Source: Odontesthes bonariensis (taxonomy: Eukaryota; Chordata; Actinopteri; Atheriniformes; Atherinopsidae). Taken from it: a stretch of 64,000 bases of DNA. This document shows, in pieces, positions 12,830 to 26,493 of this stretch. The notes beneath the pieces are model-generated. The model had not been told where the DNA came from. It saw only the letters and a program-made list of their open reading frames with translations, and searched no databases. The stretch is from positions 20,577,209 through 20,641,208 of the forward strand of contig NC_134510.1 of NCBI RefSeq assembly GCF_027942865.1, written 5' to 3'. Numbering within the stretch: the first letter of the stretch is position 1; each line of letters starts with the position of its first letter. The position numbers and the translations under genes are program-made.

Positions 12830-13954
12830 AGTTTGTTGATGATTATCTTAAATTCCCAGTACCGCCCCTATTGGGCAGTATTAGTGAACAAAACAAGCAA
12901 AAATGAACGAATAAAACAAAATTTTCATTAATTTACGACAAAGTTAGGACTCTGGCTGATTACAGCCTAACTCCAACACAATGACACTTTTGAATATAAT
13001 GGCGATGCCTTCCTGCGTTATTGATGTCTCAGTACACCAGCCATATTTTTTCCATTTGATCCTTCATGGTGCTTTTGGCTCCTGGCATTGTCTCTTCTTC
13101 TGATATAATATAGCTGACCTGAAAGTACAGGATTCCTGAATGTATAAGCGGAAACTCTTCCCACATTTTGTGTATGTATAGTTAGTGCTTTAACAAAAAA
13201 TAATCTTCAAAAATGTTTCCTGTGTACATTGAGTAATATTTTGCTTTCGTACAATGATTTTCATAACCTATTGCCCAGATTGACTTGTTTTACAGGCACA
13301 CATGAATTTTCCCCATGAAGTAAACATGAATACTTTCAGAATAAGAAAAATAAATAGTCATAAGACTGGATGATGCTTCATCCTGTGCATTGTTTGCATC
13401 TCTATTATAGGAATGTCTACATGCTAACCCTGCACTAGATTATGTGAAATACTGCACCACACAATGTTATAATCAAAGGTTAGTTTTATTTTATCCAATA
13501 AGTAGACATGATGGGAAAAATCTTCCATGCTTAAACAGTGGATAGAGGTAGAAGGGATGTTTTTTTCTTCTTTCCATATAATCATGTATACAAATGAAAT
13601 GCTTTGATTTAACAGTAGTAATGGTCTTCAGTCTACTACAGGGCCTGGACCACTTATCAAATGCCCATTTTCATAACGGAGAAGAGATGAGAAGATGAGA
13701 TTCTGTGATCAGCTAAATCTACAGTTACGGGATTTAATCATTCATTATTCACATAAAAATACACTTGCGCTCAAAAGTGGACTCGTTTTTATAAATGGGG
13801 AACACATTCCAATCTGAAATAGTCACACTGGTGCAGAGATGGACGCTGGATCAATTGAAGTAAAGCACTCGTGTCACATCATCACTTTCATGTTTGTCTT
13901 GCCTTTTTAAAAATAAAATATTACTGACAAAGCATCGCATAAGTCCAAGTTAAG

Positions 13955-13960
13955 TTTATT
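13955..13960 (-). terminator. Probable poly(A) signal, 17-finger gene
   Basis: TTTATT on the plus strand (AATAAA on minus), about 870 bases downstream of the stop codon at 14827. Its use is inferred from position. Confidence 0.4.
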
Positions 13961-14826
13961 ATAAAATTCACAACAGTGTCATCATTTACCATGTAACGGC
14001 GCTCTCCACGTTCCAAATGATCGGCTGAGAATCAAGAGTTTACAGTAAAAATCGTGCTGCGATGGGACCTTTACGCGTTACCTTTTTGTCTTACAGATGC
14101 TTTTGCTTTGACCAAATTACCGCAACTTTACCGGTGAGATATCTGGACCCAGGCCACGGCCCAGTGAGTGCAGTGGATTCCCACCTGTACGTGAACAGCC
14201 TTTCATTTTACGTTTGAACAAATGTGACCTGTGAGCGCGGCAACCTCCCCCCCCCCTCCTCCCACCCAAAAGCAAAAACTAACATTTCTTAACGGCATCT
14301 TCGAAAGTTGCTCTACCTTTTGGGAGCGAGGTCGCATTGTTGTGTGTACCTTATGCACAAACTAGGGCCTATAATACCAAGACAGCAGACATGCAGACTG
14401 TACTCATAAAAGGCACACAGTATACTGTACATGAAGAAACACAGTACAAATGGTTCAAGACATATGAACGGAACTATAAAAGTACTAATATTATCTAAAG
14501 CTAAATGTCATTGGCAATAAATGAAATGTCCCCTGCAGAACCTCATTAATCTGCACCCCTATCTGGATAACTTCAGAGGATAGCGAAACCAATTTAACGG
14601 CACGTGTACACTCCCCATTTCAAGCACACTGAACAGTCGTATCTGGAGGTGAAAGTCTTACAACCCAAATGTGCAAACTGAATAAGGTTTCACCTTTCTC
14701 TTTTCGCATTTAATGCCCATCCGCTCAGCTGGTACAGCCCCACAATGAAGAGGCAAACAAATGAGGTTCTGCAGTGTAAAAATGATAAAAACATTAACTA
14801 AGTTTTGTTAGGGAGTGTTGGAAAGG

Positions 14827-17800
14827 TCATATCTCCCCTTGTGCATGTTGCAAGTAATGCATTTGTAGATCCAGCTCCCGAGGAAGAGAGCACCCGCATA
14901 TCATGCACTGGAGAAGCCGTTCTGGGGCAAAAGGCAAACGGGATCCAAGTTTGTGCGCGTCAGTCTGCGGGGCAAGTTGAGGTAGGGGCAGGGTCTGTGG
15001 CATGTGTGGCCTCTCGCTCATGACTGCCTGTGGTGTGAAAAAGATATTTGGGTGTGGAGGTCTTGAAAGTGCACCAACTGCGACAGAGTGAAGAGGGTGA
15101 GGGCCAGGCAAAGCAAGAGGAGGGAGCGGAGCGAGTGGAGGGGAGAAAAAAGGAGAAGGCTGATTTATGATTATTTGAGTGCCCGTTACCATTGGTTGCT
15201 GCTGCAGCTCCTGTCCGCTGCCTGCTTTGAGCTGCCCAGAGAGCAGCGACTGAGGGCCCACGGGATTACTTTGGAAGCCCCATACTGGAGTTCCCATCCC
15301 CTGGCCAAAACGATGAGGCTCGTACTGGATGGAGATGGGAACCTTCTGTGTGGCTGTCTGCACACTGCCCCATCCTGATGACACCTGCTTTTGCTGCAGC
15401 TGGAAATCTTGGTTATTTACTAATTTCTCAGTGGAGTTTATAGTCTTTGGAATTCCTGGAGGGACCTGAATGTCCCACAAGGTGTTACCCACCCCGTGAG
15501 AAACAGGAGTTGAAATTGGCATAGCACCGCTTTGGTCTATTTGAGCTGAGGTGGACACACCTGGCAAGCCTGAAGCCCATGGCTTTTGCGGCTCACAGCC
15601 GTTCCAGGGCTTCTCTGGCTGAGTAACAGTCGAAGATAAAACTTGAGGACTACTCAAGTCCCACGCTCTGTCCTCCTTCTTGGGAGGTGTGGACGGCTCC
15701 TTTTGTGATGACACCGGGACACCGGGCCATCGTGGCAGCTGAAGCTCTTGTCCGAGTTTGTTTGAAGAGCCCTGCGAGTTTGCCAGTGGGGCAGGCCTCA
15801 CGCTCCACAGTGCTGCTCCATCCATGTACGAGGAGGGAATAGAGAAATCATGTGGCATGGAGCTCGTGGACGCCAGCACTGTGGATGTGGGGGTGCTGCT
15901 CCAAATAGAAGGCTTGTGCTGCCTGTGCTGCACCATCTCGTTCAATGCCGACGGGCTGGATTTTTTCGGCACGTTGGCAGGGTGAGAGCTGACAAGCGAG
16001 GAGGCGCCGTCTTTCATGAGCGAGTCTGAGCTTTGAGCTGACGTGGGGCCTGACTGAGCTAACAAAGGGATGTCCGCCCAGCCCGAGCTTCTCTGATGGT
16101 GCTGCTGGAGCCCTGCCTGTGGCGTCGGGCTGTCGTACTGCGGCTGCGGAGCTCCGTGTTGCTGCTGCGGGGCCGGCACTGGCATCACCTCTCCCCCGTC
16201 CACTTTCCACTGCACAGGCTGAGGGTGTGGCTCGGACAGCCACGGCTCCGCCTGCTGCCTGTTTTGTAAATCCATACGAGACGGGAGCATGGAAGACGGC
16301 GGCTGTGCTGCCCTTCTGGGCACCTCAGCGTCCCTCAGTGAAGAAATTGAATACAGAGGCTGTTGAGGGCTAACCATCCCTGAGCCTGCTAAAGGTCTAG
16401 ACCAGCCCCAAACTAGCCTGCCTCCCCTCTTCCCCCTCCCTCTCATCCTAGCACCCATAGGGAGAGAACTGTACTGGCTGGAGTGCTGCTTCTTGCGAGC
16501 ATGGATCTTCTGGTGAACCAACAGGCTGCTGAACCAGGAAAAGGTTTTGTGACACTCATCGCAGCGATGAGGCCTCTCTCCAGTGTGCGTGTTCATGTGA
16601 TCACGGAGCAGATACGCCAACCCAAAGCTCTTGTCACACAGGTGACACTTATGAGGCTTGTCGCCATTATGTGATAACATATGGTGTTGCAGTTGGGTTT
16701 CGTCGCTGTAGCCTTTGCGGCAGCTGGTACAGCGAAACGGCTTTTCCTGGTGCAGCTTTTGATGCGTTCTCATGTTCTGCAGGAAGGCAAATTCCTTCCC
16801 ACAATCTGGACATTTATATGGCTTCTTGCCTGTATGGATGATAAGATGTTGCTGCAAGTAGCTACTGAATCTGAAGCCCTTGCCACACACTTTGCACTGG
16901 TAAGGCTTGTCCTTGGAATGTATGCGCATATGCAGCTCTAACACTGAACGATGGCGGAACGTTTTTCCGCACTCGGAGCACTTGTACGACTTAATACTCG
17001 CGCTCTCGCTTTTCCACTTCTCCTGCGCGTTGTCAGCGATTACTGGAGTGCACTGCTGTTTAGCCGGGCCTGCAAACTTTTCTAAATATAGTGCGGTGGA
17101 CTTGTGGACGCTTAAGAGGTGTACTTTTAAACTAGACTCGTCGCGATAAACACTTGGACAGTGTGGGCAGGTGTGTCCTTTCTCCCAGTACTTGTTAATC
17201 TCCTTCGGGGGTCGAGGCGTTCTCTCCAGCTTCTCGTACTCTGCCTCATGAATAAGCATGTGGGCTCTCAGGTTGGCTGGTACACAGAAGGTCTGGGGAC
17301 ACAGAGGACAGTTGAACGTGCGTTTGGCTTCCTCAGTCTGGTGTGCGTTTTCTTTTCCTGGTCCTTTAACCGGCTCCTGTGCGGACACAGGGGCCCGTTT
17401 GCTGGGCGGCTCACTGAGCGACTTGGTTTCACCCAGCCTATGCTGACGGCAGTGAGCCTTCATGTTCTGTGCAAAAGCAAATTTTTTGCCGCACTCAGGG
17501 CAGCGGAAGGGCTTCTGTCCTGTGTGCAGATACTGGTGTTGGTGGAGAAGGCTGCTGTACTTGAAAGTCTTACCGCAGATGTTGCACAGGTGAGAGCGGC
17601 TGGTGTCCGTGTGCTTGCGGCGGTGGTCTTCCATGACGGAGTAGTGTTTGAAAGCCATGCCGCACTCTGGGCATTCGTAGGGTTTGAGAGCGGTGTGGCA
17701 TCTCTGGTGGAAGCGCAGGGCCATGGTGTTCGGGAAAGTTTGATTGCACTCTTGGCATGTGGAGATGCTCTCGTGGGAATGGGTCATCATGTGCTTCGTG

Positions 17801-19055
17801 ACAGACACCTTAAACTGGAAGTCTTGGCGGCACAGGGGGCAATGGTAAGGCTTTTCCACTGAACTGCGGCAGTTGTGGTCCCTCAGCTTATCGACTGCAG
17901 AGAAGATCCCCCGACATTCGGCGCACTGAAATCTGCCTTCCTCTGTCTGCACCTCCTTCTTTAGATTCAAAAGCCGCTCCTCCTTCTCTTTGTGTTCGTT
18001 TCTGTGCTTAATGAGGCTGCTGCGGTGCTGGAAGGTAAGGCCGCACTCTTTACAGGTGAGGGGCGTGAGCTCGTCCTCATGTGCATGAAAGTGGCGGTGA
18101 AGGTTGAAGGTCTCGCGGCGGTTGAACCTCTTGCCGCACTCCTTGCACACCAAACGGCACTTTTTCTGTTTAACTGTCGGGTCAGCGTCGTCGCCGCGGT
18201 CTGCCTCCTCGTCATCTTCAACCATGTCCTCTAGGCCGTCAACTTCGCCTCCCAGACACCCGGCGAGCAACTTCTTTGCTCTCCTCTCATCGGGATGTGA
18301 GTTTTTCTCCTCTTTAGCCTTATCTGCATCTGTAGTGATGTCATCGTTGACATGCCGGTCCTGCTTCACCTCTTCTGCTGTCTCAGTAACATCATCAAGG
18401 AGGTCTGGAAGAGAAAATAAAATCACAGCAGTAACTTAGCAAACAAAACAGTAAACAACCTCACACTGACAAACTGCATGACAATACCACAGCTGTTCAC
18501 AGCGCGTGCAGATAAGCCACAGTGTGGGGTGCAAGATTCATTTTGTTATGACAGTTTACGTTAGCTGAGGTGCAAGTTTGCACTGAACAAGCTGGGAGAG
18601 CTACAATTCATGTTAGCCCAGAGGCTAAAGCTAACTGCAAAATACATCAACAATGTTAGCATACCATACTTATCATTTTCCCCCGCGTGTGTTTTCGCCG
18701 TTTCATCGTCGTCTTCAGCCTCGGACCAGTCGAAAGCCCGCTGCTCGTTGCCAGGGGCCTCGGCCATTTTTTCGGCCGCTGTTAGGTCCTCTGGTGAAAC
18801 GCATGTCGTTTTGTCTGCTCCAGCACCGGACTCGACACTAACCTCAGAATGGCTGGCAACGCGACCACCGTTTGTGCCAACGTCGTCTCTGTGCTCACCG
18901 TCGGGGTTACCCGCGGTTTTATCACACGTCGGCTCATCTCTCTGGCTGAAACTGCATCCCGACTCCGCCACCTCGGCCTTGTCCCCAGATGTGTCCACCT
19001 CCTCCGCAGAGCTATTCTGCCGTTTGGGAGATTTCGATGGGTCTAAGGCGGCCAT
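14827..19055 (-). CDS. C2H2 zinc-finger protein, 17 fingers
   Basis: Two exons give about 1322 aa: 19055-18665 (ATG; acidic, Ser-rich, ending GENDKY; donor TATG|GTATGC, phase 1) and 18404-14827 (acceptor TTCCAG, phase 1, stop TGA). The protein begins with about 200 aa of acidic, disordered sequence. Sixteen C2H2 fingers follow in sub-clusters, for example CKECGKRF, CPECGMAF, CSECGKTF and CDECHKTF, some with TGEKP-like linkers (HTGQKPF, HTGKKPY, HTGERPH). A Gln/Pro/Ser-rich segment of about 480 aa comes next (roughly 18 kDa of low-complexity sequence per third), then a lone last finger CMICGCSL...HYLQH ending AQGEI. It is probably a sequence-specific nuclear factor whose Q/P-rich segment may be an activation region (inferred). 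The last finger is shared with two neighbouring genes. Orthology is not assigned. Confidence 0.85.
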
Positions 19056-20454
19056 GTTTCACCCATGCACCCCCTTGTCCAGAGCACACAAGGATCATGC
19101 GAGCCAGGAATTTCATTTCCGCTCACCACCTTCAAAATAAAACGGCAATTGCTGGCAACCAGATGTGATTAATTAATTCGGAGAATATATTTTGAAGCTT
19201 TATATTATACATTTCCACATTACAGCTGTTGTAATGTTGTTGTTCTACACATCAAAACTCTTCCTTCAAAACTTAACGCATCCAAAAACGAACTTTTCAG
19301 CTTGATGAACATTGCGTGAACTTCTTTGAACGTCGTAACAAATCTGCAAGTGATTTCATCTGGATTCATTTGCAGTCCACGGCTGTCTTTTATTAGGTTT
19401 AGTTTACATTTCATCAGAACAGTAGCTAGCTACAAAATATAACTTGTGCAAAACTACACAGATGATGGCCATATGCTGCTTCCTTTGCAACTATTTACAA
19501 ACACATCCATGATACTGCATGCAGGATTAACGATAACCTCCACATCCTCATGTATGCTTTTAAATGTCACCGTCAACATGGATTCACTTCTGGGACGTAC
19601 TGTGATGCTTATGCCCAGAGTTGTTTTTTTTTTTTTGTCATTTTTTTGTCGTTTCATATCTTCCAAAACTAGCAATTCTTTAAAATATTTTTGTTTTTAA
19701 AACGCATTGACCAAAAACACAGCCTTGCTTTGTAGTCCAATCAAAACTCGGACGACAAAGCACCATGGAACCCAGAAAACACCGCAAGCATGGGGTGACC
19801 CGATGTCCGAAAGGTCTGGACACAGATGCCCTGAGAGGTGAGGCTACAGGTCTTGCTGCATGTCACTCCCACTACTCCCCCTCCTGACCCACTTCACATT
19901 TCCATTTGTTCTTAAATAAAGAAGCACAGGCATACATTAGCAGGTAATTACAACAGCTGCATAACTATAATATATGGTAACAACTGCAGATTAAAATGAC
20001 TTACTCACTATGTAGCTAGTTTATCAGGTGAATTGAGCCAGTACTGAACAAGGAGGAGCATCATTGAGCTCTGCTGCAAATCATGTAAAGACACATGCAC
20101 ATTGAGCATCCGCACCAACCAAATGTCATTTTTCTGGGCGTTCAAAGTTTCATGAGTGAAGCGGTCGCTCCACAGATCAGTTACTTTCTTAAAGTCTTCT
20201 AAGTACAAGAGCGTGTACACAAGTCTGAGAAAAAGCTGAAGTTAAGGCCACCTATGATCTTGTGTGTATTTCGCCGTCCTGCTTCAGTCCTTTCTGAAAA
20301 CAGTGCGGGGAGAAAAAAAAGTGCGATATGGGATTTCTAAACTTGGAGTGGGATGTGGAACTAAAGATAATAATTAATCAATAAAAAGAACATTGCATCG
20401 TGTCACATCTTAAAACATCAAATACGCAGTTTGCAGTTTTTAAATACATTCTCC
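19056..20454. other. Intergenic: promoter of 17-finger gene and 3' UTR of Myb gene
   Basis: No gene is supported. The left end should carry the promoter of the gene starting at 19055, and the right end the 3' UTR of the Myb/SANT gene. A short frame at 19446-19700 and its antisense have no domain. A low-complexity T-run lies near 19620. Confidence 0.5.
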
Positions 20455-22302
20455 TCAGCGCCGCCTTCTGCGCCTGTGGTCCACAGCTCGACCCCGCCGT
20501 GGCCTCTGCACATTCCCGTTTGTGTCTGTGGCTGGATCAGAAGCAAAAGTGCCGTGTATAACTGGGGATGATGGGGGTGACGGTGTGGTTGCCAGTGCTG
20601 CCGCCGAGTGATTATTCGAGTGCTGGGTGGCATGTGTTTGGTGCTGCTGTTGCACAACATGAGGCTGCTGTGGGGTTTCAACCCGCTGTTGTTGTGGCTC
20701 CATGTGCTGTGGCTGCTGCTGAACTGGTTGTGGCTGTAAGTGCTGCTGAGGGGTTTGTGACGGGTGCCCCTGTTGCACACGATGTTGCTGTGGCTGTGGT
20801 TGTTGCTGGGCCTCCAGCACCCCCAAAAGCCTTTGCAAGAGGACATTGTTTTGTTGTAAACTGACTGCTAATGCCTCTTGCGAAGCGACGAGGGTTCTCA
20901 TGTCCTGTCTGAAACCTTCCCCAAACTCCCGGAGACTCTTTTCTACCCTATTTCCCAGCTGAATTGCAGCTTCCCCTAGTCCTCGAAGCTCATCTTCAAG
21001 CCAGGAGCTACGTGGGGGCGGTTCAAGGGTACCCTGCTGTCCTCCAAGTGATGGCTGGGGACTGCTGGGTTGAGGGCTGCCATTGAGGAAAGGAGCACTG
21101 TAGAGAGGGGAAGGAGGCAGCCATCTTTCTGATGGAGGAGGTGGTCCTATTCCCAGACCTAGACCTAATCCCAGTTTGTCCTCCATACTGTTCTCTACAG
21201 GCTCACACTCAGGTTCTCCCACTTCTCTTTCACGCTCAGGATTGTCCTCATCTTTCTCAAAACCATCTCTCTCTGATCCCTCCACTCCCACACCTGTGTA
21301 AAGTGGACAAAACCACTGTAAACATTTGCAGCATCAATAGGATCTTCAAAGAAAAGCAGATGACTTCTCATACAGCTTATTGTTACCTGTGTCAGAGTCA
21401 GGGAAGCATGGGAAACTGGGCTTTGGTCTCGTGCTTTGCTTCTGTCTGGCTTGATGAAGCCTAGGGCTTGGTTGGGAGGGACGTCCAAGCATCGAGGACC
21501 CTCTGCTAGAAGGCATGTAACAGGTCCGATGACGGGCATCTGCCAACCTGCCTCCATTGCGCCTCTTTAAATCATCCCAGCGCTTCTTGACCTCTCTAAG
21601 AGTACGTGGGACTCTGGACACAGCATTAACCCTCTCCAGGATCCCTGCCCAGATACGCTCTCTCTCACGCCGGCGAAGTCTCCCCGCAGGGCCGAAGAGT
21701 TCTCCCTCGCACCGAGTGACCTCTGACACCAACACCTCCAGCTCTGCGCCACTGAAACGGCTCTTTCGTTTTCCTGCCCCGCCAGCGGCCAGCGCAGCTG
21801 ACATAGCTCTGTCTGTGGAGAGAAAAGTGAGGGGCAGCTAGTACGCAACTTAAGAGTGACACTTTTCTAAACTGTGCTAAAGTAGAACATGTCTAAAGAC
21901 AATTATTTTCAATAAAAATTTTGTGGCCATTTACACAAAAAATATAATATTACGTGTGTCACACAAAAATGCACATTTCACCAACTCTTGCAAATACAGA
22001 GCCCCACAAACTCTCCCACAATGGCTGCAAATTCTTTCAGACTTACTTTGCTCAATGGATAAGAGGTCGTCCGAGGACATGCCGGGTGCCATGATGTTTG
22101 GATGCACCACTACCACGTTGAAGGGGAGTCCTCCAGGTAAGGCGCTGTTCTGGTCACAGCTGCCGTCCGAGTCGTCGTCCTCCCTGGGGAAGCCATTCTC
22201 TGAGGCTCCCCCTCCAAAGGGTCCCTCCGGAGACTCCACTTTGATGTGCATGGGAGGTGATTGCTCGTACAGCAGCCCCCCCTCCTCGTAGTACTCAGTC
22301 AT
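20455..22302 (-). CDS. Myb/SANT-like transcription factor (MYPOP-like)
   Basis: Three coding exons, all with phase-1 junctions, give about 506 aa: 22302-22047 (ATG; acidic linker, donor CAAA|GTAAGT), 21812-21387 (acceptor TCCACAG, donor ACAG|GTAACA) and 21293-20455 (acceptor TTACACAG, stop TGA). Exon 2 encodes a Myb/SANT-like DNA-binding domain (about residues 98-180: SRFSGAELEVLVSEV, ...VPRTLREVKKRWDDLKRR). Exon 3 has a GLGLGLGIGPPPP stretch, an amphipathic probable coiled coil (about residues 335-380, VEKSLREFGEGFRQDMRTL...), a Gln-rich tract, and a basic C-terminus ending in Arg6. This order matches MYPOP (Myb-related factor, partner of profilin), which also has an N-terminal Myb-like domain followed by a Leu-rich helix. 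A NAIF1-type relative is the main alternative. Confidence 0.85.
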
Positions 22303-23090
22303 GGATCAGACCTGATTTACAGCAGAACTGACTGGCGGGCCAATTCTGATACTGACAGCTTTTGCCCCATTAACACAAGTTAAAAACCTTAATTGCTTAA
22401 GACATTGCAGCTCTTCCGTGTATCACAGGATCATAAAGATTCTGTGAGTGCAGCTCCCACACACACTGTGGGATGAGCTTTTTTGCCCCTTTAAGGAAAT
22501 ATGTAGTGTCACTATCCTTAAATGCTGTTCTCTAACAGTATTCATCAAAATAATTAGACAATTTTTCTAGGGAAGTTAAAAAATACTATTGTCTGATTAC
22601 TGGTTTCCAGAGACTTTAATTGATAGCTCCAGCCACTTAAATCCGTTGCATTCATCTTCATTTACAAATATGTCTGTAAAAACACATACACGCTTTGAAA
22701 AACACTTGGAGCAGGCTCAGAGCTACATGTATACGTCCATTTGTTTTCCTCTGAGATGCATCATCCAGACTCTGACTCGCCTCCACAGCTGAAATGCAAA
22801 GCAAACAAACCACATCTTAACGCTATCTTGAATATTACAAGAGCCGTGGTCTCTTTTTTTTTTTTTTACGTTTCATTGACTTCGGTGTAATGTCGCATCG
22901 ATGCGCATTTTTTTCTGCACCACATCCGCAATGGTTGCGCATTCCGCATACATTAGGTGCTGATCTTGGAAGGGAGCTAGCTGTTAGCTAACAGGCTACC
23001 ACAACTTCAAGTGAAGCAGCAGCTTTCTCTGGGCTTCCTGCGACCAACGAACAGAGACGGTTAGAAAGATGACCTTGTTGTACGTCTTAC

Positions 23091-23190
23091 CTTCTGAAAA
23101 CTCCACGAAGGAGACGAAAACCAAACCAAAACACGGCTGGTGCAGCTGTTAGCTCAGCAGCCGAAACACAAACCGTCGACAAGTCGCTTA
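23091..23190 (-). other. Probable non-coding first exon, Myb/SANT gene
   Basis: On the minus strand a strong donor CAGAAG|GTAAGA ends an exon at 23091, about 790 bases upstream of the start codon at 22302. An acceptor-like AAATCAG lies about 10 bases before that ATG. The 5' limit is a guess, set just below the CRE at 23195. Confidence 0.5.
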
Positions 23191-23194
23191 GTGT

Positions 23195-23202
23195 TGACGT
23201 CA
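23195..23202. promoter_or_regulatory. CRE palindrome in the Myb gene promoter
   Basis: Perfect TGACGTCA, the CREB/ATF consensus, about 100 bases upstream of the predicted donor of the non-coding first exon and within a CpG-containing promoter-like region. Function is inferred from motif and position. Confidence 0.5.
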
Positions 23203-24247
23203 CTTACGGAGCACGGTCAGGACCATTTAGTTTAATTGGTTTCAAGTTCTGTCAGATTTATTTTAATTTTTTTAACCAATGACCGACACTGAAAGATAAA
23301 GAAAAAAGAAAAACAAAGATCAACAGAGTTGTTGGAATCAGTTCAAGAGGGATATGAGTGGAGACGATAATTGCTTCAAACTTAGAAATGGTCCTTTAGA
23401 CTCTAAAGAAACAACAAAAAATACAAAGCAAATACACAAGTTTTTTGGGTTTTTTTTACATTTGAAGGGGATTTGTTTGTAAAAAAAAAGTCCAATTATT
23501 TAAATGTAAACTAATCTTTTGCCATGTTTTTGTTCACGTATCGTCCACAAACCCCACTTCTAATCATCGTTTTAAATATCGTCTATTTTATTTAATGTCT
23601 CGTTGCTTTTCTTTATACCTATAACATTTTCCATAACCTCTAAAATGGTTTTAATGTTATCAATACATATTTGAGAACACTTCTCATCTTTTCCTTGACC
23701 TTTGCTCATGAGACTTAACCATAAATCCCATTAACAGTACACACGTAAACTGTTTTAGCTCTTCTGACCTGAAAACGGGGAAATATACGGATACTATCTA
23801 ATTGACTTAATCTCAGTTTAATCTATTCCAGTTAAAACATGGAGAGTCTTTATTTGTCTCCAGGCAATCGAGCATAAGGAGAGTTGTAGTTTATCATGTT
23901 ACACAAGTAGATTGGCTTTGAACAGACTGGCTATTTTCATTTAGTTAGTGGCTTTAGTTAGGTTTTTTGGGGGTTACTGTTTGCATTTGTTTAAATGAAC
24001 CAGAATTACCACAATAAAGGCTTTTTGAATGCCAACCTTAGCCAGGGCAAATTATTCAGAGTCATCTGCATACTCGCAAAAATGGTCTATTTTATGGTTG
24101 TGTCACTTGTGTAATGTAATTTGTCTTTATCTTTGACCATATTGACGTTTCTCAGGTGGGATAATATTTAATCACTGTCCGAGGCGCATGGAAAGATCCT
24201 GAGAGAGAATGTCAGATAAAAAGCTGTTGCTATGAGGAGTTTAACTC
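23203..24247. other. Intergenic, Myb gene to trypsinogen
   Basis: AT-rich sequence with no supported gene. It separates the divergent Myb gene (minus) from the first trypsinogen gene (plus), so the right 200 bases probably include the pancreatic promoter of that gene. Confidence 0.5.
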
Positions 24248-24255
24248 TATATAAA
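24248..24255 (+). promoter_or_regulatory. TATA box of trypsinogen gene 1
   Basis: TATATAAA, 51 bases before the ATG at 24306. That spacing fits a short 5' UTR, as is usual in pancreatic protease genes. Confidence 0.75.
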
Positions 24256-24305
24256 CACTGCATCCGATCCAGTTGTGTGTAGGCTCCTTCAGCAGAGACA
24301 CAATC

Positions 24306-25496
<1,191 letters not shown>

Positions 25497-25561
25497 AGTG
25501 GAACTAAAGTCGCCTGAGCCAACGTGAATGTAATAGATTCCTCTCTACAACTACTTCATGA

Positions 25562-25567
25562 AATAAA
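25562..25567 (+). terminator. Poly(A) signal of trypsinogen gene 1
   Basis: AATAAA 66 bases after the stop codon, a normal distance for the short 3' UTRs of trypsinogen genes. Confidence 0.75.
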
Positions 25568-26473
25568 TGGTCAGCCTCATGTTTGTCATGTCTTGCGTTG
25601 TTGGATAAAACAGAATTACCATGAAGAAAGTCAACGGGAAGGAAAAGAAGAGAAATATTCATTCTTCTCTCGAAGAAAATGTATATGACAGAGTTAAATG
25701 TTTTCCAGGCTTTTATCTGGGGGTCACTAAAACTGACTGGAATAAAAAGGAGCTCAAACACAACATCTGCTCACGGTTTCCTTCTTTAAAGATTTAAAAA
25801 AAAACATCTCTGTCAATGCCGACGGCAAGTTGCTTGAATTAGTGATATTACAACATTTAAAGTAACTCAGTCATGATGGATAATAAAAAAAAAATTTTTT
25901 TAAATTATGTTTACTTTCTTCTGACGTTGTGAAAAACTATTATCCAAGAATATACGTATATATGTGTGTGTTTATTCTTTGGTTCTTGTGTAAAATATTT
26001 AAATGCAAAGCTGATTAAAAGCTTAAGAGCACATCAGAATTTCCCATTAAGATGAAGAACAACTATTACACGAACGTAAGCAGTCCAAACAATCCAGATA
26101 AATAGTCAAGACCGAGAACTCCATCGTCCAAAAACAGAGACATTAAGAAAGCATAAAAGCAATATTTGACATATATGAGTCATATTTTCATATACATACG
26201 TCTTAAAATCCCACACAAGCCTTTCTTGTCTTGTCATTGCTTTGCGAATCATTCTTTTAAATCCGGGTTAGTCTGGTTGAAAGACTGGGTCAAAATGTAA
26301 GAGAAATGCAGATAATGCTGTTTCATATGCCTTAATGTGGTTTTCTTGATATGATATTTAGTTTTTGATCTTTTATTTTTAAATGACCACCAGGCATGTT
26401 TGGGTATAAAATCTACAACATTTAGAAAGTGTTGAATGCAACATCATTTTACTCGGAGTATCTGTTCCACAGT

Positions 26474-26493
26474 CAGGGTGACTCCGGTGGACA
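26474..26493 (+). pseudogene. Trypsin exon-5-like fragment
   Basis: GTCAGGGTGACTCCGGTGG here matches the acceptor and GDSGG codons of trypsin exon 5 (25343-25361) except for one base. It lies inside the Tc1-like element. Only about 20 bases match, so it is either a tiny relic of a third copy or coincidence. Confidence 0.3.

Larger units (their letters stand above)
12512..14826. other. Promoter side and intergenic DNA
   Basis: Sequence just above 12511 (to about 12660) should hold the 5' UTR and promoter of the first zinc-finger gene. No TATA box is obvious. The rest, up to the stop codon at 14827, is AT-rich with no gene, and its right part is the 3' UTR of the next gene. A minus-strand AATAAA lies at 13955-13960. 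Confidence 0.5.

Noticed and set aside
17161-17862. 233-aa plus-strand open frame
   Set aside because: It lies entirely opposite the 17-finger coding exon, and its composition (repeated hydrophobic blocks) mirrors the antisense of C2H2 repeats. No domain or splice context.
20568-20864. Plus-strand 98-aa frame opposite the Gln-rich part of the Myb gene
   Set aside because: Antisense of a CAG-rich coding repeat; no independent evidence.
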